A DNA stretch of 64,000 nucleotides from Solirubrobacter ginsenosidimutans (lineage in GTDB: Bacteria; Actinomycetota; Thermoleophilia; Solirubrobacterales; Solirubrobacteraceae): the NCBI RefSeq assembly GCF_027587205.1, contig NZ_JAPDOD010000004.1, positions 62,001-126,000 of the forward strand, written 5' to 3'. This document shows positions 37,864 to 46,561 of this stretch, piece after piece (position 1 is the first letter of the stretch; each line of letters begins with the position of its first letter). The notes under the pieces were generated by a model that saw nothing but the letters and a program-made list of their open reading frames with translations, searched no databases and was not told where the DNA came from. A program made the translations under genes and the position numbers.

Positions 37864-39008
37864 GGAAGCCAGGCGTGGACGCGGAACTCGCCGTCCTCGT
37901 CGAGCCCGTGCTCCAGGCTGCCGCCGGAGAGCGTCGCGCGTTCGGCGAGGCCGACGAGACCGGCCCCAGCGCCGGGGATCACGCTTCCACCGCCCGCCAG
38001 GACCGGCGCGGGGTTGCGGACCTCGATCGTCAGGCCCTCCCCCTGCGCGCCCTCGACCCGCAGCTCGACCGGCGCCGCCGTCGCGTGCTTGCGCGCGTTG
38101 GTCAGCGCTTCCTGCACGATCCGCAGCGCGTGACGCCCGACGGCGTCCGGGACGCTTGACGGATCGTCGAGGAGCACTTCGGCGTGCAGGCGCATGCCGG
38201 CCGCGCGGGACTCTTCCAGCAGCGCCGGGAGCGATGCGAGCGTCGGCTGCGGCGGCTGCGGGGACTCGCCGTCGTGCTGGTCGCGCAGCACGCCGATGAC
38301 GGCCCGCAGGTCCTCGAGTGCCTGGTGCGCGCTGGCCCGGATCACCGCGGCGGCGCGCGCAATCTCCTCGGCGGGAGCGCCGGGGCGGAACTCGAGCGCG
38401 CCCGCGTGCAGGCTCAGCAGCGAGATCCGGTGGGCGAGCACGTCGTGCATCTCGCGCGCGATGCGCGTGCGCTCGGCGTAGCGGGCCTGTTCGAGCAGCA
38501 GTTGCTGCTCGGCCGCGGCGCGGCGGGCGCGCTCGCGCAGCGTCTGCCGGCGCGCCCGCATGAACATGCCCGACGCGACGATCGCCGTGTACGCGAAGAA
38601 GCAGACGGCGTAGTGCAGCGCGTTCGGGACCGTGTCGCCGATCTGGACGGTGCGGTAGATCGGCAGCACCGCGAGCTGCAGCGCGAAGACGAGGCCCACG
38701 AGCTGCCAGCGGCGGCGCGCAGCGACGGTGTAGAGCGCGACCATCGCCGGGAAGAACCCGAAGGACGAGAAGGCGGCGATCGGGACCCCCGCGAGCGCGA
38801 CTCCCAGCGGCCAGCGCCGCCGGCCCCACAGGGCGAGGAGGAGTCCCGCGCCGGCGATCACGTCGAGGATCAGCAGCGGCCCGTCCAGCCCGCGGTCGAT
38901 CTGCTCCGCGAGTGCCGCGGCGCTGGCCACAGCCGTCGCCAGGAAAAGCGCGCTGTCGACGATCCAGTCGCGCCGCGTCCGGCGCGTGGGCGTCTCCTCT
39001 TCGAGCAC
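37851..39008 (-). CDS. Sensor histidine kinase, HisKA_3 (NarX/DesK-like), 385 aa
   Basis: About five to six membrane helices in the first 150 residues with no large extracytoplasmic loop. Next come a coiled-coil, the HisKA_3 phosphorylation site REMHDVLAHRISLL (His188), and an HATPase_c with ALTNARKHA and GAGAGLVGLAERA. GTG 39008 is preceded by a -10-like CATAAC 8 bp away, suggesting a very short leader. Membrane-embedded sensing of envelope stress or lipophilic compounds fits the topology. Confidence 0.92.
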   Translation of the reverse strand: MLEEETPTRRTRRDWIVDSALFLATAVASAAALAEQIDRGLDGPLLILDVIAGAGLLLALWGRRRWPLGVALAGVPIAAFSSFGFFPAMVALYTVAARRRWQLVGLVFALQLAVLPIYRTVQIGDTVPNALHYAVCFFAYTAIVASGMFMRARRQTLRERARRAAAEQQLLLEQARYAERTRIAREMHDVLAHRISLLSLHAGALEFRPGAPAEEIARAAAVIRASAHQALEDLRAVIGVLRDQHDGESPQPPQPTLASLPALLEESRAAGMRLHAEVLLDDPSSVPDAVGRHALRIVQEALTNARKHATAAPVELRVEGAQGEGLTIEVRNPAPVLAGGGSVIPGAGAGLVGLAERATLSGGSLEHGLDEDGEFRVHAWLPWPA

Positions 39009-39048
39009 GCGTCCAGGTTATGCCCCACGGGGCTCCTTGAACACCCGA

Positions 39049-39101
39049 CCGAAGTCGATCGCACCATCGACCTTCGGCGGCCGATGGTCGCCCAGCGACC
39101 A
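39049..39101. promoter_or_regulatory. Two palindromes in the kinase/MMPL divergent promoter
   Basis: 39049-39077: arms CCGAAGTCGAT and ATCGACCTTCGG (one-base bulge) around a 6-bp centre. 39085-39101: TGGTCGC-CCA-GCGACCA, perfect 7-bp arms. Both lie in the 129-bp divergent region and are candidate binding sites for the adjacent NarL-type regulator or another repressor. Confidence 0.45.
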
Positions 39102-39137
39102 ATGGTGGAACCGCGCTCCGAGGCAGATGCTGTGGCC

Positions 39138-41258
39138 ATGCCCTCCCCGCTCGCCCGCCTCGCCACCGTCATCTCCCGCCACCGCTGGGCGGTGATCGCC
39201 GGCTGGATCGTCCTCACCGTCTTCGGCGCCTACGCCGCGGGGCAGGTCGCCGACCGCTGGACCCAGTCGTTCTCGGTCCCCGGCTCGTCGGCCTACAACG
39301 CCAACCAGCGCACGCTCGAGCAGTTCGGCACTGGTCAGCGCCCGCCCAAGGTCGTCGTCTTCCACACCGCCGGCGATGCGACCCGGAGCGCCGAGATCCG
39401 CGCGGCGATGACCCGGGCGGAGCAGGCGAACCCCGGCGCCCGCACGAGCTCGTTCTTCTCGACCGGCAGCCTCGCCTACGTCTCGCGCGACCGGCACACG
39501 ACGTTCCTGCAGATCTACCCGCGCGGCGAGGCGATCTTCGACCTGCCGAGCCACGCGGCGCAGACGCGGCGGGCGGCCATGGCCGGGCTGCCGGCGGACA
39601 TCAGCGTGCACGTCACCGGTCGCGACCCGCTGTCGGAGGAGAGCAAGCACGGCGAGCGGGGCGGCACCGGCGTGCTGGTCGAGGCGCTCATCGGCGCCCT
39701 CGGCGCGCTCGTGATCCTGCTCTTCGTCTTCGGCACGGTGCCTGCCGTGATGGTGCCGCTCGCCGTCGCGCTGGCGGCGATCCTGAACACGTTCTCCCTC
39801 GTGTGGGCACTGACGACGGTCACCGACGTCTCGATCATCGTGCAGTTCCTGATCGCGCTCGTCGGCCTCGGCGTCGCGATCGACTACGCGCTGCTGATGA
39901 TCTTCCGCTTCCGCGCCGAGCTCCGCGAGGGCAAGGACGTCGACACCGCGCTGGTCGAGACGATGACCCACGCCGGCCGCTCGGTGATCCTCTCCGGCTC
40001 CACGGTGGCGATCGCACTGCTCTCGCTCGTCCTGCTGCCGCTGCCCTTCATCCGGTCGATCGGCATCGCGGGGATGCTGATCCCGGCCGTCTCGGTCCTG
40101 GCGGCGATCACGCTGCTCCCGGCGCTGCTGGCCGTGCTCGGCACGCGCATCAACAGCGTGCGCGTGCTGCCTCGGCGCCTGATGGACCGCGGGGACGCGG
40201 AGAGCGGCGCGTGGGGTCGCTGGGCCCGCCTCGTCAACCGCCGTCCTTGGCCGGCCGCGATCGCCGGCCTCGCGATCGTCGTCGCGCTCGCCGTGGCCGG
40301 GACCCAGCTGAACCCGAACGAGGCGCAGCTGAAGACCGTGCCCGGCAGCGGCGACGCGGTCGCGGGCCGTGACGCCCTCGCCGCCGCCGGCATCAGCGCC
40401 GGCGTGATGAAGCCGTTCGACGTCCTGGTGGAGCGTGGCGGCGACGCAAACGCCGTCGCGGCGAAGCTGCGCGGCGTCGAGGGCGTCGACGGCGCGGCGG
40501 CACCCGCCGCCTGGCGCAGCGGCGAGCTCGCGATCGTCGAGGCCTTCCCGGCCGTCGACGGCGCAGCTGACGGCGTCGATGCCACGATCGACGGCATCCG
40601 GAGCTCGCTCGAAGGCGAGCGCGCGACCCTCGGCGGCCCCGCCGCGGCGGACCGCGACTTCGTCCACGCGCTCTACGGCAGCTTCCCCGCCGTCCTCGCC
40701 TTCGTCGTGCTGCTCACGCTCGTCCTGCTCGCCCGCGCCTTCCGCTCGATCGTGCTGGCGGTCAAGGCGGCGCTGCTGAACCTGCTCTCGCTCGCTGCGG
40801 CCTTCGGCGTGATCGTGCTCGTCTTCCAGTTCGGCTTCGGCGCCTCGCTCTGGGACCTCGACGCCACCCACTCGATCAACGCCTGGATCCCACTGCTGAT
40901 CTTCGCGTTCCTGTTCGGCCTCTCGATGGACTACGAGGTCTTCATGCTCACCCGCATGCGCGAGGCCTACGACGCCACCGGCTCCACCGAGCGCGCGATC
41001 GAGCTCGGCCTCGCCCGCACCGGCAAGCTCGTCACCAGTGCCGCCCTGATCCTGATGTTCGCGTTCCTCGTCCTCTCCACCACCCCGGGCGTCGAGACCA
41101 AGGAGCTCGCGATCGGCCTCGCCGCCGGGATCATCATCGACGCGACCATCATCCGCGCCCTCCTCGTCCCCGCGCTCATGCGCCTCTTCGGCGAGGCGAA
41201 CTGGTGGATGCCCCGCTGGACGCGTTCCGCGCTGCTGCTCCGTCCCCGCGACGCCTGA
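39138..41258 (+). CDS. MMPL/RND-family transporter, 706 aa
   Basis: Twelve helices in the RND-like 1+5, 1+5 layout with two extracytoplasmic loops (residues ~40-180 and ~400-510). MMPL signatures: GLGVAIDYALLMIFRFRAEL and the symmetric FLFGLSMDYEVFMLTRMREA, whose Asp-Tyr pairs are the proton-relay positions. Exports lipids, glycolipids or drugs using the proton gradient. ATG 39138 was chosen; GTG 39132 is also in frame. It is divergent from the two-component pair. Confidence 0.92.
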   Translation: MPSPLARLATVISRHRWAVIAGWIVLTVFGAYAAGQVADRWTQSFSVPGSSAYNANQRTLEQFGTGQRPPKVVVFHTAGDATRSAEIRAAMTRAEQANPGARTSSFFSTGSLAYVSRDRHTTFLQIYPRGEAIFDLPSHAAQTRRAAMAGLPADISVHVTGRDPLSEESKHGERGGTGVLVEALIGALGALVILLFVFGTVPAVMVPLAVALAAILNTFSLVWALTTVTDVSIIVQFLIALVGLGVAIDYALLMIFRFRAELREGKDVDTALVETMTHAGRSVILSGSTVAIALLSLVLLPLPFIRSIGIAGMLIPAVSVLAAITLLPALLAVLGTRINSVRVLPRRLMDRGDAESGAWGRWARLVNRRPWPAAIAGLAIVVALAVAGTQLNPNEAQLKTVPGSGDAVAGRDALAAAGISAGVMKPFDVLVERGGDANAVAAKLRGVEGVDGAAAPAAWRSGELAIVEAFPAVDGAADGVDATIDGIRSSLEGERATLGGPAAADRDFVHALYGSFPAVLAFVVLLTLVLLARAFRSIVLAVKAALLNLLSLAAAFGVIVLVFQFGFGASLWDLDATHSINAWIPLLIFAFLFGLSMDYEVFMLTRMREAYDATGSTERAIELGLARTGKLVTSAALILMFAFLVLSTTPGVETKELAIGLAAGIIIDATIIRALLVPALMRLFGEANWWMPRWTRSALLLRPRDA

Positions 41259-41259
41259 G

Positions 41260-41808
41260 CTACTCGCCGTCGCCGTGGTCGCGGAACGTCGCGACCACCT
41301 GACTGCGCAAGCCGATCGACGGGCCGCCGATCAGCTCCCAGGCCCGGGCGATACCGACCAGGAAGCACACGACCACGAGGATGCAGACGCCCTGCAGCGC
41401 CCCGTGGTCGTCCTGATCGGCGACCAGCCGCAGGCCGAACCACAGCTGCAGGACGAACACGACGGCGACGCCGACGAGGAACCCGGCGTCGCGCAACTCG
41501 CCGGGCTGCGTCTTGCGGACGCGCACGAGCGAGATCAGCGACCCGGCCACGAAGAGCACACCGACGATCGCGACGATCGCCGCCGTCCACCCCGCCCCGA
41601 GCCCGGGGATCAGCGTGAACAGCGAGATCGAGAGCGCGTTGGTGAACGTCGTCAGCGCGGTCGCCGCGCGCACACGATGCGACTGCGCCGCCTTCTCCGA
41701 GAGCAGCTTCTCCGGCGCGACGGAGATCGCCACGAACAGCAGCCCGATCAGCGCGCCGGCCACACCGCCCGAGGCGAGCAGGAAATCGTTGAAGTCGTCG
41801 AGCGCCAC
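41260..41808 (-). CDS. Four- to five-helix integral membrane protein, 182 aa
   Basis: Hydrophobic helices near residues 13-30, 52-72, 75-93, 108-127 and 138-156, with short charged loops; no conserved motif that I recognise. GTG start at 41808. It converges with the MMPL gene (1-bp gap). Upstream lies the dispersed repeat at 41860-42080 rather than an evident promoter. Confidence 0.65.
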   Translation of the reverse strand: MALDDFNDFLLASGGVAGALIGLLFVAISVAPEKLLSEKAAQSHRVRAATALTTFTNALSISLFTLIPGLGAGWTAAIVAIVGVLFVAGSLISLVRVRKTQPGELRDAGFLVGVAVVFVLQLWFGLRLVADQDDHGALQGVCILVVVCFLVGIARAWELIGGPSIGLRSQVVATFRDHGDGE

Positions 41809-41859
41809 GGTAGGCGGGTACTTCCGGGCCGGTGGGCGGGGTCCTGCGCGTGCCGAGGG

Positions 41860-42080
41860 ACGAACGTCAACTGCGCCGGGTGGGGAGGGGGGAGTGGCGC
41901 GCCCTCCGGGTCTGACTGTCGTGGAACCGCTCGGTGCGCGGCTCTGTTGGCCTTCGAAATGCCGTGCCGGGATACCGACAGTTACGGGCGTGGTGCTGAC
42001 ACCCCCACCCGCGCGCCAACTCGACCAGTGCGAACCTGATCGAAACCCGCGAACGGATCACCGGAGCAGTTGACGTTCGT
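41860..42080 (+). repeat. Intergenic repeat copy A with 15-bp terminal inverted repeats
   Basis: Bounded by ACGAACGTCAACTGC (41860-41874) and its exact complement (42066-42080). Inside are block 1 (41866-42000) and block 2 (~42001-42056), both found again near 55.2-55.7 kb. No ORF. The right terminal repeat is inside the 3' end of the SulP gene, which stops at 42058. This accounts for nearly all of the 249-bp gap 41809-42057. Confidence 0.8.
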
Positions 42081-43587
42081 GAACCACGCGGTCGGCGAGG
42101 CCGGCGCGGGCGAGCATCTCAGCGGCTCGGGGGCGGACCCTCGTGAGCCGCAGGTCGACGACGGCCGCGAGCTCGCCGAGCATGTCCAAGGACTCGACGT
42201 CGAGGTCGTAGCTCGAGCTGAGGTTGAGGGTGATGGTTGTGCCCGGTGGGGCCAGGGCGAGGACGTGGTCCTTGACCGAGACGGCGTTGGCGTAGAAGAG
42301 GCCGCCCTCCACGCGCAGGACCAGCGGGTCCTGCTCGAGCACGACGACCGGTGGCCGGCTGATGTGCTGGATGACCACGACGAGGGAGATCGCGGCGGTG
42401 ACGATCAGCCCGGACAGCACGCCCAGCGTGAGCACGCCGAGCAGCGCCAGCAGCGCGAGGACGATCGCGCTGCGCCGGACCCGCGCGAAGCGGCGAAGCT
42501 CACCCACGCGCAGGAAGCTCGTCACGGCGACGATCACGATCGCCGCCAGCGTCGCCTGCGGCAGGTCCTTGAACACCGGCGCCAGGAACGCGCCGGTCAG
42601 CAGCACGAGCGCCGCGGTGATCAGCGTCGCGAGCTGTGACTGGCCGCCGGCGCGGTCCGCGGCCGCGGTCTGGCTGGCGCCGCCGGACTGCACGAACCCC
42701 GACGAGAGGCCGGCGAGCACGTTGGAGGCGCCCATCGCGGAGAGGTCGCGGTTCGGGTCCACGCGGTAGCCGTGGATCGTCGCCAAAGAGCGGGCGACGC
42801 CGACGGCCTCGGTGGAGAGGATCAGCACGCCGAACGCCGCCGGGAGCAGCGTGGTGAACTCGTCGCCGGTGATCGACGGCCAGGCCGGGTCGGGCAGGGC
42901 CGAGGGGATCTTCCCGATCACGTCGACCCCGTGGGCGGAGAGGTCGAACACCGCCGACACAGCGATCGAGATCACCAATACGCCGAGCGTCGCCGGCACG
43001 GGCGTCCGCGCCAGCGCGACCAGCGCCAGCACGCTGCACGCGCCCACCAGGACGGTCAACGCGTGCGCGTCGCCGATCGACGACACGACGTCCCACAAGC
43101 GCGGGAAGAAGTTGCCCGTGCCGTCCTTCAGCCCCATCGCCTTCGGGAACTGCCCGACGATGATCGTCAGGCCGAGACCGAACAGGAAGCCGGTCATCAC
43201 CGGCACCGACACGAAGTCCGAGATCACGCCGAGGCGCAGGAACCCGCCGACCAGCAGGACGACCCCGGTGAGTAGCGCCAGCGCCGCCGACAAGACCGCG
43301 AACTTCGCGACGTCCCCGCCGGCGAGCGGCCCGACGACCGCCGCCGACAACGCCGAGGTCGCCGTCGTGGCGCTCACCACCAGCGAGCGCGAGGTGCCGA
43401 GGAACGCATACGCGATCAGCGCTCCCGGCGCCGCCATCAGGCCCGCCTGCGGCGGCAGCCCCGCGATCTGCGCGTACGCGACGCACTGCGGGACGACCAC
43501 GCTCCAGACCACCAGGCCGGCGACCACGTCGGGCCGCAGCCACGCGCGCTGGTAGCCGGCGAGCCACGCGGGGAGGACGCGACGCAT
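42058..43587 (-). CDS. SulP-family anion transporter with STAS domain, 509 aa
   Basis: SulP signature QIAGLPPQAGLMAAPGALI in the first helices, about 12-14 membrane segments, and a C-terminal STAS domain (~405-509; YDLDVESLDMLGELAAVV). Carries sulfate, bicarbonate or similar anions. ATG 43587 follows a GGAGG site. It lies 21 bp downstream of the DUF1269 gene and is probably co-transcribed with it. The last codons (ERQLLR) and the stop lie in the terminal repeat of intergenic repeat A. Confidence 0.92.
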   Translation of the reverse strand: MRRVLPAWLAGYQRAWLRPDVVAGLVVWSVVVPQCVAYAQIAGLPPQAGLMAAPGALIAYAFLGTSRSLVVSATTATSALSAAVVGPLAGGDVAKFAVLSAALALLTGVVLLVGGFLRLGVISDFVSVPVMTGFLFGLGLTIIVGQFPKAMGLKDGTGNFFPRLWDVVSSIGDAHALTVLVGACSVLALVALARTPVPATLGVLVISIAVSAVFDLSAHGVDVIGKIPSALPDPAWPSITGDEFTTLLPAAFGVLILSTEAVGVARSLATIHGYRVDPNRDLSAMGASNVLAGLSSGFVQSGGASQTAAADRAGGQSQLATLITAALVLLTGAFLAPVFKDLPQATLAAIVIVAVTSFLRVGELRRFARVRRSAIVLALLALLGVLTLGVLSGLIVTAAISLVVVIQHISRPPVVVLEQDPLVLRVEGGLFYANAVSVKDHVLALAPPGTTITLNLSSSYDLDVESLDMLGELAAVVDLRLTRVRPRAAEMLARAGLADRVVHERQLLR

Positions 43588-43608
43588 CACGCCCTCCCCC
43601 ACAAGGCG

Positions 43609-44109
43609 TTACACGGCCGTCGCGCTGCGCGTCTCGAGCACGTGGCGCAGCCGCTGCTCGGCGTCGTCGTCGAGCGACGTCTGGATGACCTCGCCGCCGA
43701 AGCCGGCGATCTCCGGCAGGACCTTGTCCGGCGTCGACTTGTGGATCAGCACGATCACCGCGGCGCCGCCGGGCTGCAGCTTGGCGCCGAGGTCCTTCAT
43801 GAAGTTGTCGTCCACGCCGACGTCGGTCAGCGCGCCGGTCGCGGCGCCCGTGGCCGCGCCGATCGCCATGCCGAACAGCGGCACGAAGAAGATCAGGCCG
43901 ATCAGCCCGCCCCAGAGCGCGCCGCCGAGGGCGCCTCCGGCGGCCAGCTTGTTGGACTGGTGCAGCTTGACCTTGCCCTTGTCGTCGCGGGTGACGATGA
44001 CCGCGTCCTCGAGCTCGATCGCGTGCTCCGTCTGGAGGCGGCCGAGGGTGGCCATGACCTCTTCGGCGGTGGCACGGTCGGGAAACGCGACGGCGACAAG
44101 ATTGCTCAT
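43609..44109 (-). CDS. DUF1269-family membrane-associated protein, 166 aa
   Basis: Opens NLVAVAFPDRATAEEVMATL and has a Gly/Ala-rich hydrophobic hairpin (GGALGGALWGGLIGLIFFVP) followed by GAATGAATGAL and GVDDNFMKDLG, the hallmarks of DUF1269. ATG 44109 has AAGGAG at 9-base spacing. First gene of a likely operon with the SulP transporter, divergent from the sulfatase, and sharing with it the 43-bp palindrome element. Biochemical function of the family unknown; it is often stress-linked. Confidence 0.85.
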   Translation of the reverse strand: MSNLVAVAFPDRATAEEVMATLGRLQTEHAIELEDAVIVTRDDKGKVKLHQSNKLAAGGALGGALWGGLIGLIFFVPLFGMAIGAATGAATGALTDVGVDDNFMKDLGAKLQPGGAAVIVLIHKSTPDKVLPEIAGFGGEVIQTSLDDDAEQRLRHVLETRSATAV

Positions 44110-44156
44110 GGGAGGGAACTCCTTCCGATCGGGTGCAGCCATCCTGGGAGCCGCGA

Positions 44157-44199
44157 GGGTGGTCCGGCATCACCCGCAACGGGCGAGGCGAGCCCGCCC
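44157..44199. promoter_or_regulatory. 43-bp tandem-palindrome element, site 1 (DUF1269-SulP / sulfatase)
   Basis: Two 19-bp palindromes, centres 24 bp apart: GGGTGG-N7-TCACCC (44157-44175) and GGGCGA-N7-CCGCCC (44181-44199). The second centre is 32 bp before the sulfatase ATG. Confidence 0.75.
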
Positions 44200-44221
44200 G
44201 GCGCGCCGGAACCATCGACGC

Positions 44222-46561
44222 ATGGCCAAACCATTCAAGGGCGTGATCAACCTCGACGTCCGGGACTCGACGCCGGACTGGGACGCGTTTCTCGCCGATC
44301 GCGCGCCAGAGGGAGCGCCGAACGTGCTCGTCGTGCTGTACGACGACACCGGGTGCGCCGCCTGGTCGCCGTATGGCGGACGCATCCAGATGCCGACCAT
44401 GGATCGCCTGGCGGCGAGCGGCCTGACGTACAGCCAGTGGCACACGACGGCGCTGTGCTCACCCACGCGCTCGACGTTCCTCACCGGCCGCAACCACCAC
44501 TCCAACGGCTTCGCCTCGATCTCGGAGTCCTCGACCGGTTTTCCGGGCTACAGCTCCCATATCCCGCCGGAGAACGCCACGATGGCGCACATCCTGCGCG
44601 ACGCGGGCTGGTCGACGTTCTGGGTCGGTAAGAACCACAACGTCCCGATCGACGCGTGGACCATGGGCTCGTCGAAGAAGGAGTGGCCGCTCGCCCAGGG
44701 CTATGACCGCTTCTACGGCTTCATCGGCGGCGAGACCAACAACTGGTATCCGAGCCTCGCCGAGGACAACCACTACATCGAGCAGCCCTACCTGCCGGAG
44801 GACGGCTACCACCTCTCCAAGGACCTGGCCGACAAGGCGCTCGAGTTCATCCGCGACTCCAAGCAGACCGAGCCGGACAAGCCCTGGTACCTGTGGTTCT
44901 GCCCGGGCGCCAATCACGCGCCGCATCACGCGCCCCAGGAATACATCGACAAGTACAAGGGCGCCTTCGACGACGGCTACGAGGCCTACCGCGAGTGGGT
45001 CCTGCCGCGGATGATCGAGAAGGGCATCCTCCCGCCCGGTACCGAGCTGACGCCGATGAACCCGATGCCCGACGGGACGTTCACGCCGATGGACGCCGTC
45101 CGCCCGTGGGCGGAGCTCTCCGCCGAGGAGCGGGCGATGTTCTGCCGCATGGCCGAGGTCTACGCCGGCTTCTCGGAGTACACCGACGCGCAGGTCGGGC
45201 GGATCGTCGACTACCTCGAGGTCTCGGGGCAGCTCGAGAACACGATCGTGTTCTACTGCGCCGACAACGGCGCCTCGGGCGAGGGCAGCCCCAACGGCTC
45301 GGTCAACGAAGGCAAGATCTTCGGCGGCTATCCGGACGACCTCGAGCAGAACCTGACGATGGTCGACAAGCTGGGCACCCCGGACGCCTACAACCACTAT
45401 CCGACGGGCTGGGCGATGGCGTTCTCGACGCCCTACCGGATGTTCAAGCGCTACACGTACCAGGGCGGGATCTGCGACCCGCTGGTGATTCACTGGCCGG
45501 CCGGAATCGCGGCGCGCGGCGAGGTCCGCGAGCAGTACCACCACTCGACCGACATCGTCCCGACGATCTACGACGTCTGCGGCGTCACGATGCCGGACGT
45601 ATACAACGGCGCCAAGCAGAACCCGCTCGCCGGCGTGTCGATGCGCTACTCGTTCGACGACGCGGCCGCTCCGACGCGCAAGCAGACCCAGTACTACGAG
45701 ATGTTCGGCTCTCGCGGGCTCTGGCACGAAGGCTGGAAGGCCGTGACCGTGCACGGGCCCGGCAACGGCCGCAGCCACTTCGAGGACGACGTCTGGCAGC
45801 TCTTCCACACCGACGAGGACCGCTCCGAGGCGCACGACCTCGCCGAGCAGCACCCGGAGAAGGTCGAGCAGCTCAAGGCGCTGTGGATGCAGGAGGCCAA
45901 GGCCAACAACGTCCTGCCGCTCAACGACCTGCAGATCCTCGGCAACCCGAAGGACTTCGAGACCTTCATCAAGATGGAGTTCCATCTGCCCGTCCCGCCG
46001 AGCGGCCAGTACACGTACTACCCGGGTACGAGCGAGATCCCGGAGCGCTCCGCCGCCAACGTCCACGGGGTGTCGTACAAGGCGCTGGCCGAGGTCGAGC
46101 TGACCCCCGACACCGAGGGCGTCATCTTCGCCCACGGGTCGCGCTTCGGCGGCCACGCGCTGTACGTGCAGGACCACCAGCTGCACTACACGTACAACTT
46201 CCTGGGCATCCCGCCGGAGAACCGGATCTCCGCGCCGTTGCCGAGCTCCGGGAAGCACATCGTCGGCATCGATTTCGCCAAGGAGCGCGTGGGCGACCAT
46301 CGCGAGGCGATCGGCCCGCTCCGGCTCTATGTCGACGACGAGAAGGTCGCCGAAGAGGAGATCCGGACGGTGCTCGGGCACTTCTCACTCTGCGGCGAAG
46401 GCCTGTGCATCGGCTACGACAGCGGCGACCAGGTCACGACGTCGTATCCGCATCGCTTCGAGTTCACCGGCGGCACGATCGAGAAGGTCGTCTTCGACGT
46501 CGCCGACGACGCGTACGTCGACGTCGAGAGCCACCTCGCCGCCGCGATGGCGCGTGACTAG
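44222..46561 (+). CDS. Formylglycine-dependent arylsulfatase, 779 aa
   Basis: Type I sulfatase: N-terminal metal strand VLYDDTGCAAW, and the maturation motif CSPTR with Cys79 (ALCSPTRSTFLTGR) to be converted to formylglycine. YCADNG near residue 350 carries the second metal-binding Asp-Asn. Hydrolyses sulfate esters. No signal peptide, so probably cytoplasmic or Tat-independent. The C-terminal ~200 residues form a beta domain (HGVSYKALAEVEL) typical of long arylsulfatases. An FGE-type activating enzyme lies at 56614 under the same promoter element. The 3' end overlaps the second SulP gene by 4 bp. Confidence 0.94.
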   Translation: MAKPFKGVINLDVRDSTPDWDAFLADRAPEGAPNVLVVLYDDTGCAAWSPYGGRIQMPTMDRLAASGLTYSQWHTTALCSPTRSTFLTGRNHHSNGFASISESSTGFPGYSSHIPPENATMAHILRDAGWSTFWVGKNHNVPIDAWTMGSSKKEWPLAQGYDRFYGFIGGETNNWYPSLAEDNHYIEQPYLPEDGYHLSKDLADKALEFIRDSKQTEPDKPWYLWFCPGANHAPHHAPQEYIDKYKGAFDDGYEAYREWVLPRMIEKGILPPGTELTPMNPMPDGTFTPMDAVRPWAELSAEERAMFCRMAEVYAGFSEYTDAQVGRIVDYLEVSGQLENTIVFYCADNGASGEGSPNGSVNEGKIFGGYPDDLEQNLTMVDKLGTPDAYNHYPTGWAMAFSTPYRMFKRYTYQGGICDPLVIHWPAGIAARGEVREQYHHSTDIVPTIYDVCGVTMPDVYNGAKQNPLAGVSMRYSFDDAAAPTRKQTQYYEMFGSRGLWHEGWKAVTVHGPGNGRSHFEDDVWQLFHTDEDRSEAHDLAEQHPEKVEQLKALWMQEAKANNVLPLNDLQILGNPKDFETFIKMEFHLPVPPSGQYTYYPGTSEIPERSAANVHGVSYKALAEVELTPDTEGVIFAHGSRFGGHALYVQDHQLHYTYNFLGIPPENRISAPLPSSGKHIVGIDFAKERVGDHREAIGPLRLYVDDEKVAEEEIRTVLGHFSLCGEGLCIGYDSGDQVTTSYPHRFEFTGGTIEKVVFDVADDAYVDVESHLAAAMARD

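Noticed and set aside
44131..44144. GGGTG-CAGC-CATCC as the upstream partner in regulatory site 1
   Set aside because: Its length and centre distance break the 19-bp/24-bp rule, while the segment at 44181-44199 fits exactly.
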